Below are positions 51,255 to 59,028 of a stretch of DNA of 64,000 bases, piece by piece. The stretch's first letter is position 1. Each line of letters starts with the position of its first letter. The translations under genes were made by a program, and so were the position numbers. The notes beneath the pieces are model-generated. The model saw nothing but the letters and a program-made list of their open reading frames with translations, was not told where the DNA came from and did not search any database. This DNA comes from an uncultured Clostridia bacterium (GTDB lineage: Bacteria > Bacillota > Clostridia > CAKSNL01 > HGM11501), in the NCBI GenBank assembly GCA_934476235.1, contig CAKSNL010000006.1, forward strand, positions 1 through 64,000. Direction: 5' to 3'.

Positions 51255-51929
51255 TTAAAGCTCCTTATCATGTATAAACATCATAACGAAGCTTATTAAC
51301 AAAAGAAAAGTGGAGATAAATATCGCCGGGGCGCCGAGCTTCATCGTGATAATTCCGCCGATGCCCGCGCCGATCGCAAAAAGCCCGATAACGGAAAAAT
51401 ATACCGCGCCCTTTGAAAGAGCCGCCTTGTCGCGCGTGTGGAAATATGCGATCAAAGACTCCGTCCCGACACGCATGTTGCCGATGCACATCGTGCTTGC
51501 ATAGGCATGACCGCGGACCTTGTGAAAGCTCTGCACCTGAAGGGCACAGACGAAGGAAACCAAAGCGTTTGCCGCAGCGTCCAGACTGTGCGGCATGAAG
51601 CCGACCGCGGTTAAAAGTACCATTTCGATTATTAAAACTATCTGGCGCCAGTGAATTTTTTCATAGGTCTTGAATTTTCTGTGAATGAGCTCCGCAATGC
51701 ACGTTCCGAAAAGGAACGAGAGCACGGGAATGAGGTAGCGCAGAGCCTCGCCCCACTCGCGGGAAAAAAGGTGTGTGCTCATTAAAACGATATTTCCCGT
51801 CTGCGCGTTGGCGAAAACCTCGCCGCGGCAGATGTATGTGTAAGCGTCCTGAAACCCGCCGGACAAAATGATGAAAAGCGCGGTCTTCATAGAGTCTGAC
51901 ATCTGGCGTTTTAATTTTACATAAACCAA
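51255..51929 (-). CDS. DUF1275/YoaK-family membrane protein
   Basis: A 224-residue membrane protein with about six hydrophobic segments. The start is TTG 51929 after GGGGGAGA. Conserved features of the family are present: GGFQDAYTYICRGEVFANAQTGNIVLM near the start (partly quoted), LCALQVQSFHK-like VCALQVQSF, and AYASTMCIGNMR. The molecular function of the family is not established. Divergent from a LysR regulator with a 110-bp A/T-rich gap. Confidence 0.88.
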   Translation of the reverse strand: MVYVKLKRQMSDSMKTALFIILSGGFQDAYTYICRGEVFANAQTGNIVLMSTHLFSREWGEALRYLIPVLSFLFGTCIAELIHRKFKTYEKIHWRQIVLIIEMVLLTAVGFMPHSLDAAANALVSFVCALQVQSFHKVRGHAYASTMCIGNMRVGTESLIAYFHTRDKAALSKGAVYFSVIGLFAIGAGIGGIITMKLGAPAIFISTFLLLISFVMMFIHDKEL

Positions 51930-52039
51930 AAAATCTCCCCCTTGATTTTACCAAGCTACTATATTATAATATAAATACTGATATATGTAAAATATATAAA
52001 TGACATATCCGATATAATAATATGTTATGGAGGGGAATT

Positions 52040-52930
52040 ATGTTCACGAGCTATGACCGTTACAGGATATTTTATTTTGTCGCGAAGTATAAAAGCATTT
52101 CGAAGGCGGCGGAGGCGCTTTTGACCAGCCAGCCGAACCTCACAAGGTCCGTAAAAGCGCTTGAGGGAGAGCTGGGCTGTCCGCTCTTTCTCCGCACAAA
52201 CCGCGGGATGAAGCTGACGCGCGAGGGCGAAAAGCTTTTTTCGCATGTTGAGGCGGCATTTTTTCATATCGAGGAGGGCGAGGAGGAGCTTAAAGGAAGC
52301 CGCAGCCTTAAAAAGGGCGTTGTGACGGTCGCGGCAAGCGAGGTGGCGCTGCGCTGCCTGCTTTTGCCCATTCTTCAGCGCTACAGGGAAAAATATCCCG
52401 GCGTCCGCATAAAGATAAGCAATCACACGACTCCGCAGGCGCTTTCCGCCTTAAAGGCGGGAGAGGCGGATATCGCGGTCGTCACCTCGCCGGCGGGGGA
52501 TACGGATACGCTCACGGTCAGGAGAATAAAAAGGATACGCGAGGTTGCCGTCTGTTCAAAGGCGTTTTCCGACCTTGCAAAAGCCAAAACTTTACTTTCC
52601 GAGCTTTCGGATTTTCCGATTATCTCGCTCGGCAAGCACACGATGACATATGAGTTTTACTCCGAATTTTTCTCAAAAAACGGCGTGGATTTTCACCCGG
52701 ATATTGAGGCGGCGACGGCGGATCAGGTGCTCCCGATGGTGGAGGCGGATCTCGGCATCGGCTTCGTGCCGGAGGAATTCATATCGCCCTACGATGAAGT
52801 TTTAAGGCTTGATTTGAAAGAAAAAATCCCGCCGCGCGACATCTGCCTTGCACTGAGGAAAAACAGAACTCCGGGCGCCGCCGCGCGCGAGCTTTGCGCA
52901 CTGATAGAAGGGAAAAATAAAGAGCAGTGA
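52040..52930 (+). CDS. LysR-family transcriptional regulator
   Basis: A 296-residue regulator, ATG 52040 behind GGAGGGG. HTH: FYFVAKYKSISKAAEALLTSQPNLTRSVKALEGELG in outline (11-46). The effector domain starts near 90 (KGVVTVAASEVALRCLLLP). The intergenic gap contains an inverted repeat ATATGT (51983-51988) / ACATAT (52003-52008), a candidate operator shared with the divergent YoaK-like gene. Ligand unknown. Confidence 0.9.
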   Translation: MFTSYDRYRIFYFVAKYKSISKAAEALLTSQPNLTRSVKALEGELGCPLFLRTNRGMKLTREGEKLFSHVEAAFFHIEEGEEELKGSRSLKKGVVTVAASEVALRCLLLPILQRYREKYPGVRIKISNHTTPQALSALKAGEADIAVVTSPAGDTDTLTVRRIKRIREVAVCSKAFSDLAKAKTLLSELSDFPIISLGKHTMTYEFYSEFFSKNGVDFHPDIEAATADQVLPMVEADLGIGFVPEEFISPYDEVLRLDLKEKIPPRDICLALRKNRTPGAAARELCALIEGKNKEQ

Positions 52931-53079
52931 TCTTCAGACTGCCGGAACAAGCCATCCCTTGCTTAAACGGGCGCGCTATTTAAAGCCCTCCTTGCTAAAG
53001 GAGGGAAGAATTTTCGGTCAGAAAATTCAGGGAGGATTTTCCGGCGCACCCGGCATATTTTGAGTGCCCCCGCTCTTAA
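52931..53079. repeat. Intergenic repeat block
   Basis: It contains CCTCC/GGAGG arms (about 52986-53005) and the hairpin GAATTTTC/GAAAATTC followed by GGGAGGATTTTCCGGCGCAC. It is nearly identical to the segment at about 23975-24035, 29 kb away. Confidence 0.75.
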
Positions 53080-53400
53080 TTATACTGACTTTTTCTTGTA
53101 TTCGGTGCCCCAGGCAACCATGGCGTCGAGCACGGGCTTTAAACTGTAGCCCGTTTCGGTCAGCGTGTATTCAACTCTCGGCGGAACCTCGGCATAGACC
53201 TTTCTCGTAAGGAGCCCCGCGTCCTCCATGGAACGCAGATTCGCGGTGAGCACCTTTTGGGAAATGCTCCCGAGGGATTTTTTTAATTCGCCGAACCGCC
53301 TGGTGCCCTCTAAAAGATCGCGGATAATCAAAACCTTCCAACGGTCCGATATGAGCATGAGCGTTGTTTCGACCGGGCAAGCCGGCAGATTTTTTGTCAT
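53080..53400 (-). CDS. HxlR-family regulator (redox/electrophile-type)
   Basis: A 106-residue winged-helix protein, ATG 53400 behind AAGGAG. It has the HxlR hallmark ACPVETTLMLISDRWKVLII with Cys8 at the N-terminus, RRFGELKKSLGSISQKVLTANLR, and PRVEYTLTETGYSL. In YodB, HypR and QorR relatives this cysteine senses quinones, hypochlorite or aldehydes. Two similar operators at 53502 and 55217 lie in front of the next two transcription units, so it is the likely local repressor or activator. Confidence 0.88.
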   Translation of the reverse strand: MTKNLPACPVETTLMLISDRWKVLIIRDLLEGTRRFGELKKSLGSISQKVLTANLRSMEDAGLLTRKVYAEVPPRVEYTLTETGYSLKPVLDAMVAWGTEYKKKSV

Positions 53401-53458
53401 GTGTGCTTCTCCTTGCATAAGAATATTAAAAAACGATGCGCTTTTTGTTCCTTATATG

Positions 53459-53487
53459 ATTATACGCCGTGCCGAAGCCCTTGTCAA
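53459..53487 (-). promoter_or_regulatory. Promoter of the HxlR gene
   Basis: Minus-strand TTGACA (53482-53487), 17-bp spacer, TATAAT (53459-53464). Its -35 is 15 bp from the GGTAAC operator half-site. Confidence 0.85.
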
Positions 53488-53501
53488 GACGGTTTCCTTC
53501 C

Positions 53502-53558
53502 GGTAACTATGATACAAAAAAGTGCTTACTTTACGAAAACGCCGGCTTGCCTTATAAT
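53502..53558 (+). promoter_or_regulatory. HxlR-type operator and promoter of the macrodomain-sirtuin operon
   Basis: GGTAACTA (53502-53509) and GTGCTTACTTTAC (53522-53534) form a GTAA...TTAC dyad. The right part overlaps the -35 TTTACG (53530-53535), and TATAAT follows at 53553-53558 after 17 bp. The same arrangement with the same 20-bp offset is found at 55217-55273. Confidence 0.75.
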
Positions 53559-53578
53559 ACATTGCGGGGTGATTTTTT

Positions 53579-54349
53579 ATGACACAGAATCAAAGGCGTG
53601 TTTTTCTTATAAAATATCTCTTAAATGAATCCGGCAGATATGCTGACGCTCCTATTCCCGAAAGCGCCGCGGAGCAAAAGGCTCTTTTGCGCTCGCTCAT
53701 GAATGTGCGGGCTCCGAAGGCGGCGGACGGCGGGTTTATGAAGATACAGGACGAATACCTTAAATGCGAAATTTTACAAAAAGGCATTACCGATTCGGAT
53801 ACGCTCCCGTTTTCGGAGGAGAAAATCAGCCTGTGGCAGGGCGATATCACAACGCTTAAATGCGGAGCCATAGTCAACGCCGCAAACTCGGCACTGCTCG
53901 GCTGCTTTGTGCCGTGCCATAGGTGCATAGACAATGTGATACACACTTTTTCGGGCATCGGACTTCGGCTTGAGTGCGCAAATATCATGGAAAAGCAAGG
54001 CTTTGATGAATATACCGGCAGAGCGAAAATAACAAAAGCATACAATCTGCCCTGCGATTATGTGCTGCACACCGTCGGTCCGACCGTGAACGGACGGCTG
54101 ACCGGGGAGCACAGAGCCCTTCTTGCCTCGTGCTATGCTTCGTGCATGGAGCTGGCGGAGCAAAATAAAATAAGGTCGATAGCGTTTCCCTGCATATCCA
54201 CGGGCGAATTTCATTTTCCGAATGAAATTGCGGCACAAATTGCGGTAAAAACCGTGCGCGAAGGGCTTAAAAATTCGACCTTGGAAAGGGTGGTCTTTAA
54301 TGTTTTTAAAGATGAGGACAGAAGAATCTACGAAAAGCTTCTCGGATAA
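53579..54349 (+). CDS. Zinc-containing macrodomain protein, ADP-ribosyl hydrolase
   Basis: A 256-residue protein, ATG 53579 after GGGGTG. An N-terminal helical part (1-80) precedes the macrodomain: GDITTLKCGAIVNAANSALLG (88-108) with NAAN binding ADP-ribose, then CFVPCHRCIDNVIH, whose Cys and His (about 109-116) form the zinc site of the class found with SirTM. CDYVLHTVGPTV and ISTGEFHFP close the pocket. In staphylococci and streptococci this enzyme removes mono-ADP-ribose put on by the linked sirtuin. The next gene overlaps it by 50 nt. Confidence 0.9.
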   Translation: MTQNQRRVFLIKYLLNESGRYADAPIPESAAEQKALLRSLMNVRAPKAADGGFMKIQDEYLKCEILQKGITDSDTLPFSEEKISLWQGDITTLKCGAIVNAANSALLGCFVPCHRCIDNVIHTFSGIGLRLECANIMEKQGFDEYTGRAKITKAYNLPCDYVLHTVGPTVNGRLTGEHRALLASCYASCMELAEQNKIRSIAFPCISTGEFHFPNEIAAQIAVKTVREGLKNSTLERVVFNVFKDEDRRIYEKLLG

Positions 54350-55184
54350 AATAAACCTGCTCTCGGAAAGGCTGAAAGAAGCCGACGCCGTTGTAATCGG
54401 CGCGGGAGCGGGGCTTTCGGTCTCCGCCGGGTTTGCGTACTCCGGCGAAAGGTTTTTAAGGCATTTTTCCGATTTCAAAGAAAAATACGGGTTTTCCGAC
54501 ATGTATTACGGCGGCTTTTATCATTATAAAACGCCCGAGGAATACTGGGCATTCTGGTCGAGATATATTTATGTGAACCGCTACAAAGACGAAAAAAGCC
54601 CGGTATATGACGAGCTTTGCCGCCTTGCAGAGGGCAGGGACTATTTTGTGATAACCACAAATGTTGACCATTGGTTTCAAAAAACGGGGTTCGATAAAAA
54701 ACGGCTTTTTTACACGCAGGGCGATTACGGCTTGTTTCAGTGCTCAAAGCCGTGCTGTAACAAAACGTACGATAATGAAAGCGTTATAAAGGAAATGGTG
54801 AAGCAGCAGAAAAATATGAGGATTCCGACCGGGCTTATTCCGAAATGCCCCGTCTGCGGCGCGCCGATGGCAATGAACCTCCGCGCGGACGAAAGCTTTG
54901 TCCAGGACGAAGGCTGGTACAAAGCGAGCGGGCGCTATTGCGATTTTTTAAGGCGGCACCGGAATTTGAAGGTACTTTATTTAGAGCTCGGCGTCGGAGG
55001 GAACACGCCCGCGATAATCAAATATCCGTTTTGGAAAATGACCGCGGAAAACAAAAACGCCTTTTATGCATGCGTCAACATGGGCGAGGCGGTGTGCCCG
55101 GAGCAGATTGAAAAAAGAAGCGTTTGCATAAACCGTGACATCGGAGAGACCTTAAGAAAAATAAATGAAAAAATTTTTGCCTGA
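54300..55184 (+). CDS. Class-M sirtuin (SirTM-like protein ADP-ribosyltransferase)
   Basis: A 294-residue Sir2-fold protein. NAD-binding GAGAGLSVSAGF (34-45), ITTNVDHWF (118-126), zinc cysteines C148/C152-153 and CPVCG (183-187). Where deacetylating sirtuins carry the catalytic His, this protein has Gln140 in YTQGDYGLFQC, as in SirTM enzymes that transfer ADP-ribose to lipoylated GcvH-L. The start used (54300, after GGTGG) overlaps the macrodomain gene by 50 nt, and ATG 54312 is also possible. GcvH-L and LplA2 genes are not adjacent here. Confidence 0.88.
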   Translation: MFLKMRTEESTKSFSDKINLLSERLKEADAVVIGAGAGLSVSAGFAYSGERFLRHFSDFKEKYGFSDMYYGGFYHYKTPEEYWAFWSRYIYVNRYKDEKSPVYDELCRLAEGRDYFVITTNVDHWFQKTGFDKKRLFYTQGDYGLFQCSKPCCNKTYDNESVIKEMVKQQKNMRIPTGLIPKCPVCGAPMAMNLRADESFVQDEGWYKASGRYCDFLRRHRNLKVLYLELGVGGNTPAIIKYPFWKMTAENKNAFYACVNMGEAVCPEQIEKRSVCINRDIGETLRKINEKIFA

Positions 55185-55216
55185 AAAACCGCATGGCAGC
55201 GCAAATGTTTCTTTTC

Positions 55217-55273
55217 GGTAACTACGCCACAAAAAAGTGCTTACTTTACATGCGAAACCGTGGGCGGTATAAT
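55217..55273 (+). promoter_or_regulatory. Second HxlR-type operator and promoter
   Basis: GGTAACTA (55217-55224), GTGCTTACTTTAC (55237-55249), -35 TTTACA (55245-55250), 17-bp spacer, TATAAT (55268-55273). Sequence and geometry match 53502-53558. Confidence 0.78.
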
Positions 55274-55321
55274 TAAATCGGAAAGCGGGGAATACCCCGC
55301 AAAAAGAAAGGATGATTTAAT

Positions 55322-55951
55322 ATGAAAATCGCAGTGGTATGTGCAAACGGTAAAGCGGGAAGGCTTATCGTAAAGGAAGCGTCGGAAAGAGGCTTTGATG
55401 TGACCGCATTTGTCAGAGGGGAAAATAAGTCCGGAGCGGAAAAAGCCGTTATAAAGGACCTTTATGACCTTACGAGGGAGGACCTTGCGGGCTTTGACGC
55501 GGTGGTTGACGCCTGCGGCGCGTGGACGGCGGAAACGGTCGGCACTATCCCGAACGCGGTGAAAAAGCTCTGCACGCTCTTGAATGGAACTGATACAAGA
55601 CTCCTGATAGTCGGCGGGGCGGGAAGCCTCTATGTTAATAAGGAGCACACCCTGACCGTTGCGGACGGCAAGGACTTTCCGGACGCGTTTAAGCCGCTCG
55701 CGGCAGTGCATCAGACGGCGCTTGACTATTTAAGAACCGTCAAGGACGTTAAATGGACTTATATAAGCCCGGCGGCGGACTTTCGGGCGGACGGAGAGAG
55801 AACCGGAAAATATATTCTTGCCGGCGAGGAGCTCACGCTTAATAAAAAGGGCGAAAGTGTGATAAGCTATGCCGATTATGCGATTGCGATGGTTGACGAG
55901 ATTGAAAAAGGAAAGCACATAAAAGAGCGCATCAGCGTTGTTGAAGCATAA
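55322..55951 (+). CDS. NAD(P)-binding protein, atypical SDR/NmrA-like
   Basis: A 209-residue Rossmann protein, ATG 55322 after GAAAGGATG. The N-terminal motif VVCANGKAGRLIVKEA (4-19) is the GxxGxxG-type dinucleotide loop. AVVDACGAWTAET and LIVGGAGSLYVN follow. The SDR catalytic YxxxK is not clear, as in NmrA-like or azoreductase/flavin-reductase-like relatives (YesF/YwnB type). HxlR regulators often control such quinone or aldehyde-handling proteins, and the promoter operator supports that. Confidence 0.82.
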   Translation: MKIAVVCANGKAGRLIVKEASERGFDVTAFVRGENKSGAEKAVIKDLYDLTREDLAGFDAVVDACGAWTAETVGTIPNAVKKLCTLLNGTDTRLLIVGGAGSLYVNKEHTLTVADGKDFPDAFKPLAAVHQTALDYLRTVKDVKWTYISPAADFRADGERTGKYILAGEELTLNKKGESVISYADYAIAMVDEIEKGKHIKERISVVEA

Positions 55952-55984
55952 AAAACCGTCCGCTTAAAAGGCGGACGGTTTTTT
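55952..55984. terminator. Bidirectional terminator
   Basis: AACCGTCCGC and GCGGACGGTT pair around TTAAAAG, with A-run and T-run flanks, between the convergent 55322 gene and the M56 gene. Confidence 0.88.
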
Positions 55985-55994
55985 GCGGGAAATT

Positions 55995-58163
55995 TCAGTT
56001 TTGAATAAAATCGCTCACGGAGCACTCATGCCATTCAACGCCGGTGGCGGAAGCGTTATAATAGAGCTTTTTCACGTTGTCATTTTCGTCAAATTCTATT
56101 CTAAAATAGTAGTTTGACGTTTTGGGTGCGAGATAGTCGTCATAGAGCGTTTTATAAGCTTCCTCGTTGCCGGACGCCTTCGCCTCCCTGATGTAGTCCG
56201 CCTGGTCGGGGTCGCGGTTATAGTAAAGATAGTTCATCGAGTAAATAAACTCTGCGGACGAGCCATCCTCCCTCCAGTCGGAAACCGTGAGAGAGGTAAT
56301 GTCATAGTACGGCGAGTAGACGCGCGTGAACTCGTCCTTTAGATAATTTACCGCCGCCGCCTTTTTGCCGGAGGGGTAAAATTCTTCGACCGTGAGCCCG
56401 AAAAGGCTCAAAAGCTCGTATGACGAGTCCGCATATTCATAATAGCCGGAGCCGGAGCGGAAAACGCCGCACCCGTCCGTCGCGAGTGAGATTGAGCCGT
56501 CAAAGGAACCTGACTTTATTGAAAGCGACGCGTCAAACGCGCAGCCCGTTCCGCCCTTATTTTCCTTAGCGCCGGAAAGAATCTCCGAAAGGCGGGGAAG
56601 GTACTCTTTGTCTAACTTATACTCCTTGCTTCCGTTCTTAAGAACCGCGGAGCTTATCGCGGCAAAGTCGGAAGGCGCTGCCGCCCTGCCCCCGAAAACG
56701 GGGTAGTGCGTGCTCTCGCCGTTTTTATAGCAGATGAGCTCCATATCCCGGATCTCGCCCTGGGAAACGAGGTAGTAAAATGCGCCGCCTGACTCTGCGC
56801 ACATGTCGCTCGCCCAGCCGGGCACAACGTCCGATAAAACGTCATAGGTCTCGGAGCGCGATGAGAATATGCCCGCGCCGGAAGGCTCGGTGCCCTCTTT
56901 GACCTTGCCGGAGTCAAGGTCTATCACGTAGTCTGAAAAGCCTCTTATCTCCTCATCGGGACCGTAGCTTGTTAAATACGCGGTCTTTCCGTCCGCCGTG
57001 ACGCGGACCCAGAGCCCCGAGGAGCCCTGCTGATGGGGCGCGATGTTGAGGCGCGAAAGGTCAATCGCCTCTTTTATGCTCTCTGTCTTAATGTCATAGA
57101 CAAAGAAGCCCTTAAGGTAGTGAAATACCGCTCTTTCGCCGTCGCAGTAGTCCATTTCCGCCATGATGGCGCCGATGGGCTCCGAGATGTACTCTTTATA
57201 AGCCTCGCCCGAAAGCGAATAGTCCTTGCCCGAATTGGTGAGGCACAATGCGGCTGCCGCAACGGAAACGAACGCGATTATAACTATCCATACCGCTGCC
57301 GGCTTTTTGTAGGAGGCAATGCGCCTGATTCTTTCGGATAACGTTTTCTTTCCGTTGCCGAGTGCGGTCGTACCGAAAACGAAGCGGTTTTTCTCTGTCG
57401 CGGATCTTAAAAGAAGCTCGGCGTACGCCTTTTTGTTTTCGGTTATGCGAAGGGTCCTGTCGTCGCAGTAAAGCTCAATGTCGTTCTTGAACATGAAAAA
57501 CGCAAGCCAGATTACGGGGTTGAACCAGTTTAAGCAAAGGATTGCCGACGCGAGCCAGAGAAATAAAACGTCATTATGCTTTAAGTGGCAAAGCTCGTGA
57601 GTGAGCGTCGCTCTTAAGTCGCTTTCCGAAAGCCCTTTTCTTACCGTGATCTTTGGTGAGAAAACGCCGGAAAGCATGGATTCTTCGCCGTAGGCGAGTG
57701 TGACGCGGCGTTTTATGCCGAGGGATAATTTACACTCGTTAAAAACGCGGAGAGTCTCGGGGTCGGTCACGGTCTCGCTGTCCTTTGATTTTTTCTTAAA
57801 GACAAAATAGGAAAGCGCGAAATATGAGAAAAGCCCCGCCACGCCGGCGGCATAGATTATTTTTATGTCAATTCCCTTTTTGGGCTCGGGACCGGGGAGG
57901 GCAGCGGCAGCGGCGCTCTCCCTTGCGGGAGCGGTCACTTGGGGAACCGTGACATCCAAAACCCTTTCATAGGCGGGTTCGATTGATGAGTATATTGAAA
58001 TGTCCGACTCCGGAAGAACGGGCGAGAACAGCCTTACCAAAAGCAAAAGCCAGATAAGAAAATGAGCACGCGCGGTAAGCTTCGATTTAAAAACCGTTTT
58101 TAACAAAAGAATTGCCGCCGCGGTTACGGATAAGTAAATTGTCATGTCGTAAAGCATGGTCAT
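55995..58163 (-). CDS. BlaR1/MecR1-like M56 metallopeptidase sensor with unrecognised C-terminal domain
   Basis: A 722-residue membrane protein. Three helices lie in the first 120 residues, then a cytoplasmic zinc-protease domain with TLTHELCHLKHND (HELCH 189-193) and ELYCDDR, and a fourth helix at about 293-312. The ~400-residue extracellular part lacks the SxxK penicillin-binding signature of BlaR1 and instead has beta-rich repeats and DUF-like text (VVPGWASDMC, FYYLVSQGEIRD). It presumably senses another signal and triggers cleavage of the BlaI-like partner, whose gene is 2 bp upstream. Confidence 0.85.
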   Translation of the reverse strand: MTMLYDMTIYLSVTAAAILLLKTVFKSKLTARAHFLIWLLLLVRLFSPVLPESDISIYSSIEPAYERVLDVTVPQVTAPARESAAAAALPGPEPKKGIDIKIIYAAGVAGLFSYFALSYFVFKKKSKDSETVTDPETLRVFNECKLSLGIKRRVTLAYGEESMLSGVFSPKITVRKGLSESDLRATLTHELCHLKHNDVLFLWLASAILCLNWFNPVIWLAFFMFKNDIELYCDDRTLRITENKKAYAELLLRSATEKNRFVFGTTALGNGKKTLSERIRRIASYKKPAAVWIVIIAFVSVAAAALCLTNSGKDYSLSGEAYKEYISEPIGAIMAEMDYCDGERAVFHYLKGFFVYDIKTESIKEAIDLSRLNIAPHQQGSSGLWVRVTADGKTAYLTSYGPDEEIRGFSDYVIDLDSGKVKEGTEPSGAGIFSSRSETYDVLSDVVPGWASDMCAESGGAFYYLVSQGEIRDMELICYKNGESTHYPVFGGRAAAPSDFAAISSAVLKNGSKEYKLDKEYLPRLSEILSGAKENKGGTGCAFDASLSIKSGSFDGSISLATDGCGVFRSGSGYYEYADSSYELLSLFGLTVEEFYPSGKKAAAVNYLKDEFTRVYSPYYDITSLTVSDWREDGSSAEFIYSMNYLYYNRDPDQADYIREAKASGNEEAYKTLYDDYLAPKTSNYYFRIEFDENDNVKKLYYNASATGVEWHECSVSDFIQN

Positions 58164-58165
58164 GG

Positions 58166-58540
58166 TCAGTTACCTCCTTCAATTTTATCGATAATTTTCA
58201 TAAGCTTGTTGGCTTCGTCCTCGGTGAGCGCGTCCTTCGGGGCAAGATTTGCCACGAGCATTTTAAGCGAGCCGTTATATATCCTGTCAAGAAAGCTCTT
58301 TGCCTCCTTTTTCTTCACCGCGTCCTCGCTCACGAGGGGATAATAGCAAAACTTTGCGCCCGATAAGTCCTTGCCGACAATTTTTTTCTCATTGAGACGG
58401 CGGACAAGGGTCTTGACCGTGGATTCGCTCCAGCCTGTGTCCTTCGCGCGGTCGATAATCTCGCCGACGGTAAGGCGCCCCTCCCGCCATAATATCTCCA
58501 TTATCTGCCATTCGGCTTCGGAAATGTTAACTCCGTACAT
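58166..58540 (-). CDS. BlaI/MecI-family repressor
   Basis: A 124-residue winged-helix repressor. The start ATG 58540 follows GGAGGTTATT. Sequence ISEAEWQIMEILWREGRLTVGEII in outline, with GWSESTVKTLVRRLNEKKIVG as recognition part, is diagnostic. The C-terminal half dimerises and would carry the protease cut site. Two TACA-N2-TGTA operators overlap its promoter at 58664-58707. It forms an operon with the M56 sensor. Confidence 0.92.
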   Translation of the reverse strand: MYGVNISEAEWQIMEILWREGRLTVGEIIDRAKDTGWSESTVKTLVRRLNEKKIVGKDLSGAKFCYYPLVSEDAVKKKEAKSFLDRIYNGSLKMLVANLAPKDALTEDEANKLMKIIDKIEGGN

Positions 58541-58588
58541 AATAACCTCCGTTCCGCCGCCCTGCATCGGCAAAAAACAGTATTGACG

Positions 58589-58626
58589 ATCTCTTATCGG
58601 CAGGGAAAGAAATGATGATAAGAGAT
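58589..58626 (-). promoter_or_regulatory. Leader hairpin of the BlaI/BlaR1-like operon
   Basis: ATCTCTTATC (58589-58598) and GATAAGAGAT (58617-58626) are perfectly complementary around an 18-nt loop, in the 5' untranslated region between promoter and blaI. No U-run follows on the minus strand, so it is not an obvious terminator. Confidence 0.5.
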
Positions 58627-58663
58627 AATTTTAAGTAAAAACCCCCGAAAAAACAATCTCGGT

Positions 58664-58707
58664 TACAGCTGTAACTTTAGTTTACAACTGTAACCGATAT
58701 TTGTCAA
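58664..58707 (-). promoter_or_regulatory. Promoter with two BlaI/MecI operators
   Basis: Minus-strand TTGACA (58702-58707), 17-bp spacer, TAAACT (58679-58684). Dyads TACAACTGTA (58683-58692) and TACAGCTGTA (58664-58673) match the TACA-N2-TGTA box bound by BlaI/MecI. The first covers the spacer and -10, the second the start region. Confidence 0.85.
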
Positions 58708-58722
58708 GTACTTTTAAAAAAA

Positions 58723-59016
58723 TTATTCTTCAACGTGATTCATACCCTGCGAAATAATGGTTCTCACATGGTCGTCGGCAAGGGAATAGTAGATGTTTTT
58801 CTTGTCGCGGCGGCTTTTTATAAGCTTGCTCTGCTTTAAAACCTTAAGCTGGTGGCTTATCGCGGACTGAGTCATGTCAAGCTCGGACGCAATCTCTAAG
58901 ACGCACCGCTCGCCGCGCTCAAGCACGAAAAGGATGCGGATTCTTGTATAGTCGCCGAAATTTTTAAATAACTCGGCAAGCTCGTAAAGCTTTTCATTTG
59001 TGGGGATATGATCCAT
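58723..59016 (-). CDS. ArsR/SmtB-family metal-sensing repressor
   Basis: A 97-residue winged-helix repressor: LFKNFGDYTRIRILFVL, EIASELDMTQSAISHQLKVL. The C-terminal helix carries D-x-H-x10-H-x2-E in DDHVRTIISQGMNHVEE, the alpha-5 zinc site of SmtB/CzrA-type sensors. The alpha-3 motif is ERCVLEI, with a single cysteine. It is the last gene of the HMA-ATPase-ArsR operon whose 17-bp inverted repeat it probably binds, releasing it when Zn(II) or a similar metal binds. Confidence 0.9.
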   Translation of the reverse strand: MDHIPTNEKLYELAELFKNFGDYTRIRILFVLERGERCVLEIASELDMTQSAISHQLKVLKQSKLIKSRRDKKNIYYSLADDHVRTIISQGMNHVEE

Positions 59017-59028
59017 AAAAACAGTCCT

